64,000 bases of DNA from Streptomyces griseoviridis (GCA_014649155.1 BMSM01000001.1:682001-746000), one strand, 5' to 3'. Shown: positions 54,920 to 63,635, counted from the first letter of the stretch. Program-made: numbers and translations. Notes: generated by a model from the sequence alone, not told the origin.

Positions 54920-54960
54920 CGTGAGGGGGCGCATCCGGCATCCGGATGCGCCCCCTCACG
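54920..54960. terminator. 19-base perfect hairpin after dnaE
   Basis: The arm beginning CGTGAGGGGGCGCATCCGG (54920-54938) has its exact inverted copy at 54942-54960, with a CAT loop. It lies between the dnaE stop and the stop of the small minus-strand gene, so it should terminate both. Confidence 0.85.
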
Positions 54961-54977
54961 TCGGGCGGGTACGGCCG

Positions 54978-55145
54978 TCAGTTGTGGCCGAAGCGCTTCT
55001 GGCGCTTGCCGCGCACGGCCGTGTCGCCGGACGCCAGCGGCGGGGCGAGCTGCTCCTCGCGGGGTGCCGTGGCGGTCGGGGCCGTCTGCTGCGCACGCTC
55101 GGACCGGGGCTGCTTACGGTCACGGTTGTTCCTGTTCTTGGCCAT
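54978..55145 (-). CDS. Small basic protein, 55 residues
   Basis: A short frame from the ATG at 55145, with GGAGGCACC upstream, encoding MAKNRNNRDRKQPRSERAQQ then a Thr/Ala/Pro linker and ending GKRQKRFGHN. Both ends are strongly basic and the middle is neutral to acidic, so it looks disordered and nucleic-acid- or ribosome-binding. The good ribosome site, clean GC-rich third positions and terminator behind it support a real gene. No known function; similar short proteins occur in other Streptomyces at this locus as far as I recall. Confidence 0.75.
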   Translation of the reverse strand: MAKNRNNRDRKQPRSERAQQTAPTATAPREEQLAPPLASGDTAVRGKRQKRFGHN

Positions 55146-55367
55146 GGTGGTGCCTCCTGTGGGGATTTAGGGGCCAGGGCCGCGACCAGATTCACATAGG
55201 CCGATAAAGAACGCATGTTGGACAATTACCGTCTGTGACAGGGTTCGTCGGGCCGTCCGCGGCCGGAAACGCCACGCCGAAGATCCAGTTCCGACCGTTA
55301 ACCCCCGCGTGGTCGGGCAGACTCGAAGGAAGCCCGAAGCAAACCTCCCGGAAAGAGGGTGGATCGC

Positions 55368-56597
55368 GTGGACCGCTGCATCGTCCTGGTGGACGCCGGG
55401 TACCTCCTGGGGGCGGCGGCCAGTCTCCTCGCCGGGGAACCCTCGCGCTCCCGCATCACCGTCGACCACGCCGCCCTCATCCAGGGCCTGCGCGAACGCG
55501 CCGAGGCCGACACCGCGCAGCCCCTGCTGCGCATCTACTGGTTCGACGGCGCCCCCGACCGGGTGCCGCAGCCCGAGCACCGCAGGCTGCGCGTGATGCC
55601 CCGGGTCACCGTCCGGCTCGGTGCGCTGACCCGCAGCGACGGCCGCTGGGCGCAGAAGGGCGTGGACGCCGCGATGCACGCCGAGCTGACCGAGCTGGCC
55701 CGCAACCGGGCCTGCTCCGACGTCGTCCTGGTCACCGGCGACGGCGATCTGCTGCCGGGCATGATGGCCGCCAAGGAGCACGGCGTCGCCGTCCACCTGT
55801 GGGCCGTGCAGGCCGCCGACGGCGACTACAACCAGTCCGAGGACCTGGTCGCCGAGGCCGACGAGCGCCGCGTGCTGGACCGGACCTGGATCACCAGGGC
55901 CGTCCGCCCCAAGGAGCTGACCGGGGTGTGCGCGCCCCCGCCGGCGCCCCGCCCGGAGATCGCCGCGATCCTCTCCGCGCCGCTGCCCGAGTCCGCGCTG
56001 GCCGCCGCGGCCGAGCGGCCCGCCGAGGAGCGCCCCCACCCCGCCGCCACGGCCCCCCGCAACGGGGGCGAGGAGCGGGGCCCCACCGTCAAGGGCGTCC
56101 CCACCCCCAAGGACCTGGCCGCGCTGCGCGCCTCCGGTGCGCAGACCGCCCAGTCCGCCGGGTCCGCCCCGCACCCCGCCAACGCCACCCTGCGCTGGTC
56201 CTCCGACAAGGGCTGGGTCGACCGGCCGGCCGCCGAGCCCCCCGAGGCCGCCTCCATGCCGACGCTCGCCCAGCTCACCAGCGCCGAGCAGCGCTGGGCG
56301 GACCGGGAGGAGGACATCACGACCGTGGGCGGAGACCCGTACGAGGTCGGACAGGTGTTCGCCCGGCGCTGGGTGGAGCGGCTCGGCGACCAGGCCCACC
56401 TGCAGAAGCTGTCCGGGATGTACCCCCGCGTCCCGCACCGCATCGACGGGGAGCTGCTGCGCTACGCCGCCCGGTTCGGGCTGCTCGCCCACAAGGACGA
56501 CCAGATCGACGAGCAGGACCGGTACGCGATCCGGGCCGGTTTCTGGCGGGAGATCGGTGTGCGGACGAGCGTGGAGCACAGCCCCGCGGGAGAGTGA
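55368..56597 (+). CDS. NYN-domain protein (predicted PIN-like RNase)
   Basis: 409 residues from the GTG at 55368, which has AGAGGG eight bases upstream (a GTG at 55359 is too close to it). The N-terminal NYN domain has the expected acidic residues: D9 (IVLVDAGYLL), D100 (QKGVDAAMH), D125 and D127 (VTGDGDLLPG). A Pro/Ala-rich linker (about 185-300) and a conserved C-terminal domain of about 100 residues follow (DPYEVGQVFARRWVERLGD). NYN domains belong to the PIN fold and are often RNases; target unknown. Confidence 0.88.
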   Translation: MDRCIVLVDAGYLLGAAASLLAGEPSRSRITVDHAALIQGLRERAEADTAQPLLRIYWFDGAPDRVPQPEHRRLRVMPRVTVRLGALTRSDGRWAQKGVDAAMHAELTELARNRACSDVVLVTGDGDLLPGMMAAKEHGVAVHLWAVQAADGDYNQSEDLVAEADERRVLDRTWITRAVRPKELTGVCAPPPAPRPEIAAILSAPLPESALAAAAERPAEERPHPAATAPRNGGEERGPTVKGVPTPKDLAALRASGAQTAQSAGSAPHPANATLRWSSDKGWVDRPAAEPPEAASMPTLAQLTSAEQRWADREEDITTVGGDPYEVGQVFARRWVERLGDQAHLQKLSGMYPRVPHRIDGELLRYAARFGLLAHKDDQIDEQDRYAIRAGFWREIGVRTSVEHSPAGE

Positions 56598-56672
56598 GGG
56601 GCCCGGCGAACCGGCCCTTATGGGCCGACCCGGGCGCGGCCCGGACGGGCGGACCCCTTAGTCTTGTCCCTT

Positions 56673-57692
56673 GTGAGTACGCGCGCGGCACAGGCACTTC
56701 GACCCGGTGGCGATGCCGTGTGCGTGGTGCGGGGGCTGACCAAGACCTATGCGGCGGTACGCGGCCGGCGCGGCACCCCCGGCACCCCCGAGGTCCGGGC
56801 CACCGACGAGGTGACGCTGGACATCCGGCGCGGTGAGATCTTCGGACTGCTCGGGCCGAACGGCGCCGGCAAGTCCACCCTGGTACGCCAGTTGACCGGG
56901 CTGATGCGCCCCGACTCCGGCACCGTGCACATCCTCGGCCACGACATCGTCCGGCACCCGGAGCGGGCCGCGCGCATCCTCGCCTACCTCGGGCAGGAGT
57001 CGACCGCGCTGGACGAGCTGACCGTCTCCCTCGCCGTCGAGACCACCGGGCGGCTGCGCGGCCTGGAGGCGCGGCGGGCCCGTGCGGAGACCGACGCCGT
57101 CCTCGGTGAACTCGGCCTGACCTCCCTCGCCTCCCGCGCCCTGAAGAAGCTCTCCGGCGGGCAGCGGCGGCTGGCCTGCTTCGCCACCGCGCTGGTGGGG
57201 GAGCGCCCGCTGCTGGTCCTGGACGAGCCGACCACCGGCATGGACCCGGTGGCCCGCCGGGCCGTCTGGGCCGCCGTCGACCGGCGCCGCGCCGAGCGCG
57301 GCACGACGGTGCTGCTGGTCACCCACAACGTCATCGAGGCGGAGACGGTCCTGGACCGGGTCGCCGTCCTGGACCGGGGCCGGGTCATCGCCTGCGACTC
57401 GCCGGCCGGGCTGAAGGAACGGGTCGCCGGTGAGGTCCGGGTCGACCTGGTGTGGCGCGAGGCCGCGCCGCTGCACGTCCCCGAGGTGGCCGCGCTGCGC
57501 GACCGGATCACCGAGTCGGGCCGCCGCTGGACGCTGCGGCTCGCCCCCGAGGAGGCCCGCGCCGTCGTCGCCACGGTCACCGGCGGTTCCGCCTTCGCCG
57601 CCCTGGACGACTTCACGCTGGCCACGCCCAGCCTGGAGGACGTCTACCTGGCGCTGGGCGGTGCCGCGCGGCAGGGGCTGGTGAGAGCGTGA
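56673..57692 (+). CDS. ABC transporter ATP-binding protein
   Basis: 339 residues from the GTG at 56673, with TAGTCT ending eight bases earlier and no ribosome site. Walker A GPNGAGKSTL (61-70), Q-loop GQEST, signature LSGGQRRL and Walker B LLVLDEPTTGMDPVARR are intact. The C-terminal extension resembles DrrA-type drug export ATPases. The gene overlaps the permease gene, so the two form one exporter; what it moves is unknown. Confidence 0.93.
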   Translation: MSTRAAQALRPGGDAVCVVRGLTKTYAAVRGRRGTPGTPEVRATDEVTLDIRRGEIFGLLGPNGAGKSTLVRQLTGLMRPDSGTVHILGHDIVRHPERAARILAYLGQESTALDELTVSLAVETTGRLRGLEARRARAETDAVLGELGLTSLASRALKKLSGGQRRLACFATALVGERPLLVLDEPTTGMDPVARRAVWAAVDRRRAERGTTVLLVTHNVIEAETVLDRVAVLDRGRVIACDSPAGLKERVAGEVRVDLVWREAAPLHVPEVAALRDRITESGRRWTLRLAPEEARAVVATVTGGSAFAALDDFTLATPSLEDVYLALGGAARQGLVRA

Positions 57693-58615
57693 AGGGCGGA
57701 GCGCCGAGCACGCCGGCCGTCACGGCCGTCACGGCCGTCACGGCCGTACGTACCGAACAGGACGCCCGCCGGAGCGAAGAGGAGCAGCGCGACGTGAGTG
57801 TCGTACCCGCCGATGTCCTGCCGGGCGGTGTCCTGGCCGCCGAGGAGACGACCGCGGACGAGGCCGAGCTGGCGCCGCGGGCGCGGCTGTGGCCGTCGCT
57901 GGTGGCCGTCTACCGGGCGCAGCTCTCGCGGGCGCGGGTCGCGCGGCTCCCGCTGCTGTTCGTGGCCACCTTCCAGTCCATCGGCATCATGATCCTGATG
58001 CGCGGGGTGGTGGACGGCGGCGGCGAGGCGCAGGCCGTGGTCGCCGGGTCGGCGGTGCTGGTCGTGGCGTTCGTCGCGCTGAACCTGCTGGCCCAGTACT
58101 TCGGGCAGCTGCGGGGCAGCGGCGGCCTCGACCACTACGCCACGCTGCCGGTGCCGCCGGCCGCGGTGGTGCTGGGCGCGGCGGGCGCGTACGCCTCCTT
58201 CACCGTGCCGGGGACCGTGGTCACCGCGGTCTTCGGCTGTCTGCTGTTCGGGCTGCCGCTGACCCACCTGTGGGTGCTGGTGGCGGTGATCCCGCTGGCC
58301 GGTGCCGCGCTGGCCGGGCTGGGCGCGGCGCTGGGGCTGCTCGCGCCGCGGCCGGAGCTGGCCACGCTGCTGGGGCAGCTCGGCATGTCGGCGGCGCTGC
58401 TGCTCGGGGTGCTGCCCGCCGACCGGATGCCGGAGGTGGTGCGCCTCGCCCGGGACCTGCTGCCGTCGACGTACGGCGTGGAGGCGTTCGCGCGGACGTT
58501 CGGGGAGCGGCCCGACTGGGCCTTCGTCCTCGGCGACCTCGCGGTGTGCGGGGCGGTCGGCGTGGTCTCGCTGGCCGTCGCCACCTGGGCCTACCGCCGG
58601 GCGGCCGTCCGGTGA
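57689..58615 (+). CDS. ABC-2 type transporter permease
   Basis: 308 residues from a GTG overlapping the ATPase stop. The first 70 or so residues are a cytoplasmic tail including a three-residue repeat (AVTAVTAVTAV). Six membrane helices follow, from about residue 88 (LPLLFVATFQSIGIMILM) to the end. The pattern matches the ABC-2 (DrrB) exporter family. The unusually long N-terminal tail might mean a later true start such as GTG at 57794. Confidence 0.88.
   Translation: MKGGAPSTPAVTAVTAVTAVRTEQDARRSEEEQRDVSVVPADVLPGGVLAAEETTADEAELAPRARLWPSLVAVYRAQLSRARVARLPLLFVATFQSIGIMILMRGVVDGGGEAQAVVAGSAVLVVAFVALNLLAQYFGQLRGSGGLDHYATLPVPPAAVVLGAAGAYASFTVPGTVVTAVFGCLLFGLPLTHLWVLVAVIPLAGAALAGLGAALGLLAPRPELATLLGQLGMSAALLLGVLPADRMPEVVRLARDLLPSTYGVEAFARTFGERPDWAFVLGDLAVCGAVGVVSLAVATWAYRRAAVR
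57715..57747 (+). repeat. Short 9-base tandem repeat in permease gene
   Basis: GGCCGTCAC occurs three times in a row (57715-57741) and then GGCCGT, encoding Ala-Val-Thr repeats at the permease N-terminus. Prone to in-frame slippage. Confidence 0.85.
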
Positions 58616-58649
58616 CGCGCCGCACAGCCGGGCCTGGCACGATGTCAGG

Positions 58650-59354
58650 GTGACCGCACCGCTGACTCCTCCTCCGCCACCCCACGAACATTCGTCCGCG
58701 TCGCAGCAGGACGGGCCGGGGCCGGTGCCGCCGGCCGGCGCGCACGGGGCGGACCTCGCGTCCGGCAGGTACGACCGGCCCGCTGAACAGGACGGCCCGG
58801 GAATGAAGACCGAACTGCGGCAGGCCGCCGTGGTCACCGTGCTGCTGACGGTCTGCGGGGCGCTGCTGGGCGTGCTCTGGTGGCGGCTGGCGCCGAGCGT
58901 GCCGCTCGTCGGGGACGTGGTGGACAAGAGCTGGGTGGTCTACCTCAAGGACTCCGAGGGCGAGCAGGCGGTCGGTGTCGACGGGACCTTCACCCTGCTC
59001 GCGCTGGCCTTCGGCGTGGTGAGCGCGCTGGCCGTCTTCCTGGTGCGGCGGCGCGGCGGCGTACCGCTGGTCGTGGCGCTCGGGGTCGGCGCGCTGCTCG
59101 GGTCGCTGCTGGCGTGGCGGCTCGGGGTGTGGCTCGGGCCGACCGGGGACGTGCTCGCGCACGCGCGGCAGGCGGGCAAGGGGGTCACGTTCCCGGCGCC
59201 GCTGAAGCTGGGGGCGAAGGGGGCGCTGCTGGCGTGGCCGCTGTCGGGGCTGCTGGTGCATCTCGGGCTGACCGCGCTGTTCGCGCCGCGGGACCCCGAA
59301 CCGTACGCGTACGAGCCCTACCTGCAGTCACCGCCGCAGGGGCCCGGCGAGTAG
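58650..59354 (+). CDS. Membrane protein, probably DUF2567
   Basis: 234 residues. Pro/Ser-rich cytoplasmic start (about 1-50), then four membrane helices (AAVVTVLLTVCGALLGVLWW; GTFTLLALAFGVVSALAVFL; PLVVALGVGALLGSLLAW; ALLAWPLSGLLVHLGLTAL) with a long first loop. Topology and the first-loop sequence WWRLAPSVPLVGD suggest DUF2567, whose function is unknown. GTG at 58650 is preceded by CACGAT six bases upstream and no ribosome site. Confidence 0.75.
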   Translation: MTAPLTPPPPPHEHSSASQQDGPGPVPPAGAHGADLASGRYDRPAEQDGPGMKTELRQAAVVTVLLTVCGALLGVLWWRLAPSVPLVGDVVDKSWVVYLKDSEGEQAVGVDGTFTLLALAFGVVSALAVFLVRRRGGVPLVVALGVGALLGSLLAWRLGVWLGPTGDVLAHARQAGKGVTFPAPLKLGAKGALLAWPLSGLLVHLGLTALFAPRDPEPYAYEPYLQSPPQGPGE

Positions 59355-59387
59355 CCGGCCGCCCCCGGGCGCCGCTCCGTCGCGGCC

Positions 59388-59410
59388 GGTCGCGCGGTTC
59401 CCCGCGCCCC
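59388..59410. repeat. Streptomyces-type GC hairpin repeat
   Basis: GGTCGCGCGGTTCCCCGCGC is close to a short element (consensus near CGCGCAGTTCCCCGCGCC) that I recall as scattered between genes in Streptomyces genomes. It can fold as GCGCGG/CCGCGC and lies between the convergent DUF2567 and YbaK genes, so it may serve as a terminator. Confidence 0.5.
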
Positions 59411-59439
59411 CGGGGGCACGGTCGCCGGCGCCGGTTTCC

Positions 59440-59940
59440 TCAGGCGCGGCCGACCGGGGCCAGGACCGCTTCGGTGAGGTGGGCCAGGTCGGTGGGGGAC
59501 AGCTCGATCTCCAGGCCGCGCCGGCCCGCCGAGACGCAGATCGTCGGGTGCGCCGGCGCCGAGTCGTCGAGCACGGTGGGGAGCCGCTTGCGCTGGCCCA
59601 GCGGGGAGATGCCGCCCCGGACGTACCCCGTGGTGCGCTCGGCGAGCGCCGGGTCGGCCATCGTGGCGCGCTTCCCGCCGACCGCCGCCGCCAGCGCCTT
59701 GAGGTCCAGCTTGCCCGCGACCGGGACCACCGCGACCGTCAGCCTGCCGTCGACGTCCGCCACCAGCGTCTTGAAGACGCGGTCCGGTGAGACGCCCATC
59801 GCCTCGGCCGCCTCCTCGCCGTAGGACGGGTGCGCGGGGTCGTGGTCGTAGGAGTGGACCGTGTACTCCACCCCCGCCGCCGTCAGGGCCACCGTCGCCG
59901 GTGTGCCCCCCGGCTGCTGCTTCTTCGCCTTCTTCGCCAT
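59440..59940 (-). CDS. ybaK: Cys-tRNA(Pro)/Cys-tRNA(Cys) deacylase YbaK
   Basis: 166-residue trans-editing enzyme that removes cysteine wrongly attached to tRNA-Pro. The N-terminus is short and basic (MAKKAKKQQPGG). The YbaK fold has FKTLVADVDGRLTVAVVPVA, the conserved lysine in VFKTLV, and YVRGGISPLGQRKRLPTV. ATG at 59940 with GAGG upstream. The family is well defined. Confidence 0.94.
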   Translation of the reverse strand: MAKKAKKQQPGGTPATVALTAAGVEYTVHSYDHDPAHPSYGEEAAEAMGVSPDRVFKTLVADVDGRLTVAVVPVAGKLDLKALAAAVGGKRATMADPALAERTTGYVRGGISPLGQRKRLPTVLDDSAPAHPTICVSAGRRGLEIELSPTDLAHLTEAVLAPVGRA

Positions 59941-59966
59941 CGTCGGCAGGTACCTCGGTCGCGTGA

Positions 59967-60707
59967 TCAGTTGAGACTGGTCGGGGCCCGCGTCAGATCC
60001 GCCGCGGGCAACGAGGGCAGCGTACGGATGACGGCCGTCTCGGTGCGAAGGAGTTTCAGCTCGTCCCGGAGGCGGGAGGCGGTGTCGGGCGCCTGGAGCA
60101 GCCGCTGCTTGGTCGGGGTGTCCAGCATCATCGCGGCGGCCACCAGGTACGACACCACGCCCGGCTCGTCCGGCAGCTCGGCGCCGGTGGTCAGCGTCCG
60201 CTCCCGCGCCCCGGCCAGCCGCTTCTGGTACTGCCGGAACGCCCGCAGCACCCCCTCGGCCAGCGCGCCCGCCTCGTCGCCGGGCTCCTCCTCCAGGTAC
60301 TCCAGCTCGCCCGTGAGGAACGGGCCCGAGGCGTCCACGGAGAGCAGCCGCACCCGGGTCGTGCCGGTCGCCAGCACCTCGAAGGTGCCGTCGGGACGCT
60401 CCCGGATCGTCGCGGCGTCCGCGACACAGCCCACCTTGTGCAGCGCCTTGGCCGGGTCGGTGCCGAACCCGGCCGCGGCCCCGCGCTCGGGCTCGGCGGT
60501 CGGATCGGGCAGCCCCGGCAGGCTGGGCGCCACCTCGTGGCCGTCCCGGATCGCCATGACGGCGAACCGGCGCGGCTCCTCCTCGGGGGTCTTCAGCAGC
60601 TCGCGCATCATGGCGCGGTAGCGCTCCTCGAAGACGTTGAGCGGAAGCACCAGCCCCGGGAACAGCACCGAGTTCAGGGGGAAGAGCGGAAGCCGGACGG
60701 TGGTCAC
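59967..60707 (-). CDS. Lon substrate-binding (LAN/PUA-like) domain protein
   Basis: 246 residues matching the N-terminal substrate-recognition domain of Lon proteases without ATPase or protease parts: LPLFPLNSVLFPGLVLPLNV then FEERYRAMMREL, and KVGCVADAATIRERPDGTFE. A helical C-terminal part follows. Stand-alone members are common but of unknown role. GTG at 60707 lacks a ribosome site; TAGGCT eight bases upstream may be a -10 box and contains the stop codon of the preceding gene. Confidence 0.9.
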   Translation of the reverse strand: MTTVRLPLFPLNSVLFPGLVLPLNVFEERYRAMMRELLKTPEEEPRRFAVMAIRDGHEVAPSLPGLPDPTAEPERGAAAGFGTDPAKALHKVGCVADAATIRERPDGTFEVLATGTTRVRLLSVDASGPFLTGELEYLEEEPGDEAGALAEGVLRAFRQYQKRLAGARERTLTTGAELPDEPGVVSYLVAAAMMLDTPTKQRLLQAPDTASRLRDELKLLRTETAVIRTLPSLPAADLTRAPTSLN

Positions 60708-60718
60708 GAAAGGGAAGC

Positions 60719-61774
60719 CTAATGCGCTCCGGGACCGGCGGGGGACCCGCGCCCGCCGCAACCCGCCGCCGGGGTCCGGTCCGCCACCGCCGCGCGGACG
60801 CCCTCGCGCACCTGGAGGAAGCGGCCGAGCGCGTCGTCCGCCTCCCGGTCCCACGGGAAGGAGGTCGCGTACGGGCCGGTCAGCCGGAGCTGCTCCAGGG
60901 CGTCCGACCAGCGCTCCAGCCGGACCAGGACATAGACGAGCAGGTTGCGCAGCTCCGCCGGCCACGGGTCGGCGGCCGGCTGGGCCGCCGACAGCGCGAG
61001 GGCCAGATCGGCCGCCGTCTCCAGCCGCGCCGGTTCCACCGCGCCCGCCCCGCCCTCGGTCAGGCAGCGGAAGGCGGCCCGCAGCGGCAGCTCCCGCAGC
61101 GGTGAGCCCTCGGGAGCGTCCCGGGCGGCGGTCTCGGCGAAGTCCAGGCACTCGCGGTGGGCGCCGGGGGAGGCGGCGGCCAGGTAGGCGAGGGCCGCGA
61201 CATGGCAGCCGTAGTGGTGCGGGCAGCGGCGGACCGCCTCGGCCCACAGCCGCTCGAACTCGGCGTGCCCGGCGCCCCGTCCGCGCGCCGAGTCCAGCGC
61301 GACCCGCCAGGGCACCGGGTCGTCGCCGCCGCGCTCGGCGGTGTCGGCGACCATCGGCGCGATCTCGCGCAGCAGCCCGGCGCGGTCCGGCGACTCCCAG
61401 CACCGGTCCACCGCCAGCCGGACCGCGACCAGCCGGCCGTCCGGGTCGTCGGGGGCGGCGGCGTGCCAGGACCGCAGCCACTCGGGGCGGGAGCGGGCGA
61501 AGGCGGCCAGCCGGGACACATACCGGTCGCGGTGGTCCCAGTCGGCCCGGTCGCGGGTGCCGGCCAGCAGCGCGGCGGCGGGCCCGTGCGCGCCGTGCGC
61601 CGCGGCGACCAGGGCGGGGGCCAGGCGGTCGTCGGGCGCGTCGAGGAGCACCTCCTCGCCGGCCGGGGAGCCGGCGAAGGCGCCCGCGAGGGCACCGGCG
61701 GCCGGGCGGCGGGAGACGCCGCGCAGCCGGGGCGTGGGGAGGAACGCGCGTAGACGGGCCATGGTGTCGACCAT
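60719..61774 (-). CDS. Uncharacterised helical-repeat protein
   Basis: 351 residues, nearly all predicted helix, rich in Ala/Leu/Arg. Motifs such as EFERLWAEAVRRCPHHYGCH and WSDALEQLRLTGPYATSFPW suggest TPR-like helical pairs. ATG at 61774, or 61762 four codons later; neither has a strong ribosome site. I know the sequence type from Streptomyces hypothetical proteins and can give no function. It is followed at 12 bases by the Lon-domain gene. Confidence 0.78.
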   Translation of the reverse strand: MVDTMARLRAFLPTPRLRGVSRRPAAGALAGAFAGSPAGEEVLLDAPDDRLAPALVAAAHGAHGPAAALLAGTRDRADWDHRDRYVSRLAAFARSRPEWLRSWHAAAPDDPDGRLVAVRLAVDRCWESPDRAGLLREIAPMVADTAERGGDDPVPWRVALDSARGRGAGHAEFERLWAEAVRRCPHHYGCHVAALAYLAAASPGAHRECLDFAETAARDAPEGSPLRELPLRAAFRCLTEGGAGAVEPARLETAADLALALSAAQPAADPWPAELRNLLVYVLVRLERWSDALEQLRLTGPYATSFPWDREADDALGRFLQVREGVRAAVADRTPAAGCGGRGSPAGPGAH

Positions 61775-61799
61775 TGAAGGACCGCTGGTCGGCACGGCG

Positions 61800-61823
61800 C
61801 CAGAGGGTTCACCGAACCTCTGG
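61800..61823. promoter_or_regulatory. Inverted repeat upstream of the helical-repeat gene
   Basis: CCAGAGGGTTC (61800-61810) and GAACCTCTGG (61814-61823) are inverted copies apart from one extra G, around ACC. It lies 26 bases before the start codon, where an operator or a leader hairpin would act. Confidence 0.45.
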
Positions 61824-61929
61824 AAAGTTGTAGAGACGTCGGTAAAGGGAGAGTAAAAGGTGAAGATTCCTCGCGTTCTGTCGGGTTCGGGCGAAGATCC
61901 GCAGCCGGGGCGCGGCGGGGTGCGGGAGG

Positions 61930-63516
61930 TCAGTTCCGCCGCAGGGTGCGGGTCGCCCCCGCCGCCACCGTCGTCGCCAGCACCCAGCCCAGCAGGACCA
62001 GCGCCGCCGCCAGCCACTGCCAGACGCCGGCCAGCCGCCAGAAGCTCACCTGCCCCAGGTCGACGATGGGCAGCAGCAGGTCCAGCGCGAGCAGCCAGGG
62101 GTTCCACGCCGGATGCTCGCCGCTCTTGAGGGGCGGCAGGTCGGAGTAGGTGAACGCCAGCGAACCGGCCGCCCACAGCAGCGCCAGCCACACCGCCGCC
62201 CGGCCCGGCCGGTAGCCGTAGCCCACCGTCAGGTCCTGGAGGTACCCCCAGAGCTTGGTGCCGAGGGGCAGGCTCTCCCGGCGGCGGCGCTGCTTGGCGA
62301 GCAGCACCTCGCGGGCCTCCTCCTCCGCGCCCCCCGCCTTCAGCACGGCCGCCAGCAGCTCGTACGGCTCCGGGCTGTACTCGGCGGTCGCGGCGGACAG
62401 CCACCGGAGCCGGTCGGCCAGCGGGAACGGGCCGCGCGGCACGATGTTCTCGTAGGTGAAGCCGCCCATGTGCAGCCGGCCCGGGCCCGGCCAGCTGTCG
62501 GCGCGGTCCATCAGGTTGACGATCCGTGCCCCGGACAGCGCCACCCGGCCCCGCGCGGGCCGCTCCCCGAGGAAGCGCAGCTCGGGCGTCTGCACCCGGC
62601 GCAGCGACAGGTCCTGGTTCTCGGTGAGGGCGAACCGGGCCTGCTCGAGGTCGAGGGCGTCGCCGAAGCGGCCGTCGTCCAGCCGTATCCCGCCCTGGCT
62701 CTCGAAAGGCTGGATGCGGGTGCCCTCCACCGGAGTCGTGCCCATGAGCTGCGGTCCGCCGACACCCGCCGGGGTCAGGTACAGGGTGCGCTCGACGGTC
62801 AGCTGCGGCGCGTTCAGCGCCCAGCGGCCGCCCGGGTTGGAGAGCCGGGCGCCCCGCAGGCTCAGCGACACTCCGATCTGGGCGCCGCGCAGGCTCAGTT
62901 CACCGCACGACTCCAGCATCTCCGCCTGGAGGTCCTGGCCGACGGACAGGCCGTCCCCGGCGATGGACCGGCCGCTGCGGTCGCGGTGCACCACCGCCTG
63001 GCTGAGCAGCAGGTCGGTGCCTATCCGCGCGTCGGTCAGCCGCACCCCGCCCGGGAAGCGGCAGCGCGGCAGGTGCAGGTCACCCTCGGTCTGCAGCCGG
63101 GCCGCCTCCAGCCGGGGCACCCAGCAGTCCACCAGCCGCAGGGTGGTGAAGCGCGCCTCCGGCAGCAGCACCTCCCGATCGAACCGGCAGCGGCGCAGCT
63201 CGACGTAGGGCGCCACGGTCCCGCCCGCCAGGTCGAGCACGCCGGTGATCCGCACCCCGACCAGCTTCAGCGAGGACACCCGGCCCGCGAGCGCGGGCGG
63301 CCCGTCCAGCAGCAGCCAGCACACCACGCGGGCCCGCACGGACCGCTCGGGTCCCCACGGCAGCCCGCCGGACGGATCGTCGGCAGCGGCGTCGCCGCTG
63401 CTCAGGTCGTACACGCTGCCGTTGCGGAACGCCTGCCACATGCCCGCCTCGGCCGCGGTCAGCTCGTCGGGCAGCTCCGCCGCGCGGAGTCCGGCCCTCT
63501 GGGTCACGGTCGTCAC
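61930..63516 (-). CDS. Membrane-associated protein with beta-helix-like repeats
   Basis: 528 residues. After an N-terminal domain, residues about 80-340 carry a loose repeat of roughly 20 residues with patterns like L-x-L-x-x-[CA]-x-[VFI] (SLKLVGVRITGVLDLAGGTV; ELSLRGAQIGVSLSLRGARL). This is typical of a right-handed beta-helix or pentapeptide-like solenoid. The C-terminal 110 residues have three membrane helices. Related Streptomyces proteins are annotated membrane-associated oxidoreductase, but I see no cofactor motif. Start GTG at 63516, or GTG at 63507 which is better placed after GGGGAGG. Confidence 0.8.
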   Translation of the reverse strand: MTTVTQRAGLRAAELPDELTAAEAGMWQAFRNGSVYDLSSGDAAADDPSGGLPWGPERSVRARVVCWLLLDGPPALAGRVSSLKLVGVRITGVLDLAGGTVAPYVELRRCRFDREVLLPEARFTTLRLVDCWVPRLEAARLQTEGDLHLPRCRFPGGVRLTDARIGTDLLLSQAVVHRDRSGRSIAGDGLSVGQDLQAEMLESCGELSLRGAQIGVSLSLRGARLSNPGGRWALNAPQLTVERTLYLTPAGVGGPQLMGTTPVEGTRIQPFESQGGIRLDDGRFGDALDLEQARFALTENQDLSLRRVQTPELRFLGERPARGRVALSGARIVNLMDRADSWPGPGRLHMGGFTYENIVPRGPFPLADRLRWLSAATAEYSPEPYELLAAVLKAGGAEEEAREVLLAKQRRRRESLPLGTKLWGYLQDLTVGYGYRPGRAAVWLALLWAAGSLAFTYSDLPPLKSGEHPAWNPWLLALDLLLPIVDLGQVSFWRLAGVWQWLAAALVLLGWVLATTVAAGATRTLRRN

Positions 63517-63635
63517 TTCCTCCCCGGCTGTGTCCGGAACATCCCCTCGTACAACCGTTCATGCCCAAGGAGTCAGGGGTTGAACACTCTTGGTGACGAA
63601 GAACTGGAAAAACTCACGCTCGGTCATCTCGGCCC

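Noticed and set aside
49739..54934. 1,700-codon minus-strand open frame opposite dnaE
   Set aside because: Shadow of dnaE and of the DUF2252 gene in another frame; Val/Asp/Leu-skewed composition mirrors the opposite strand's codons.
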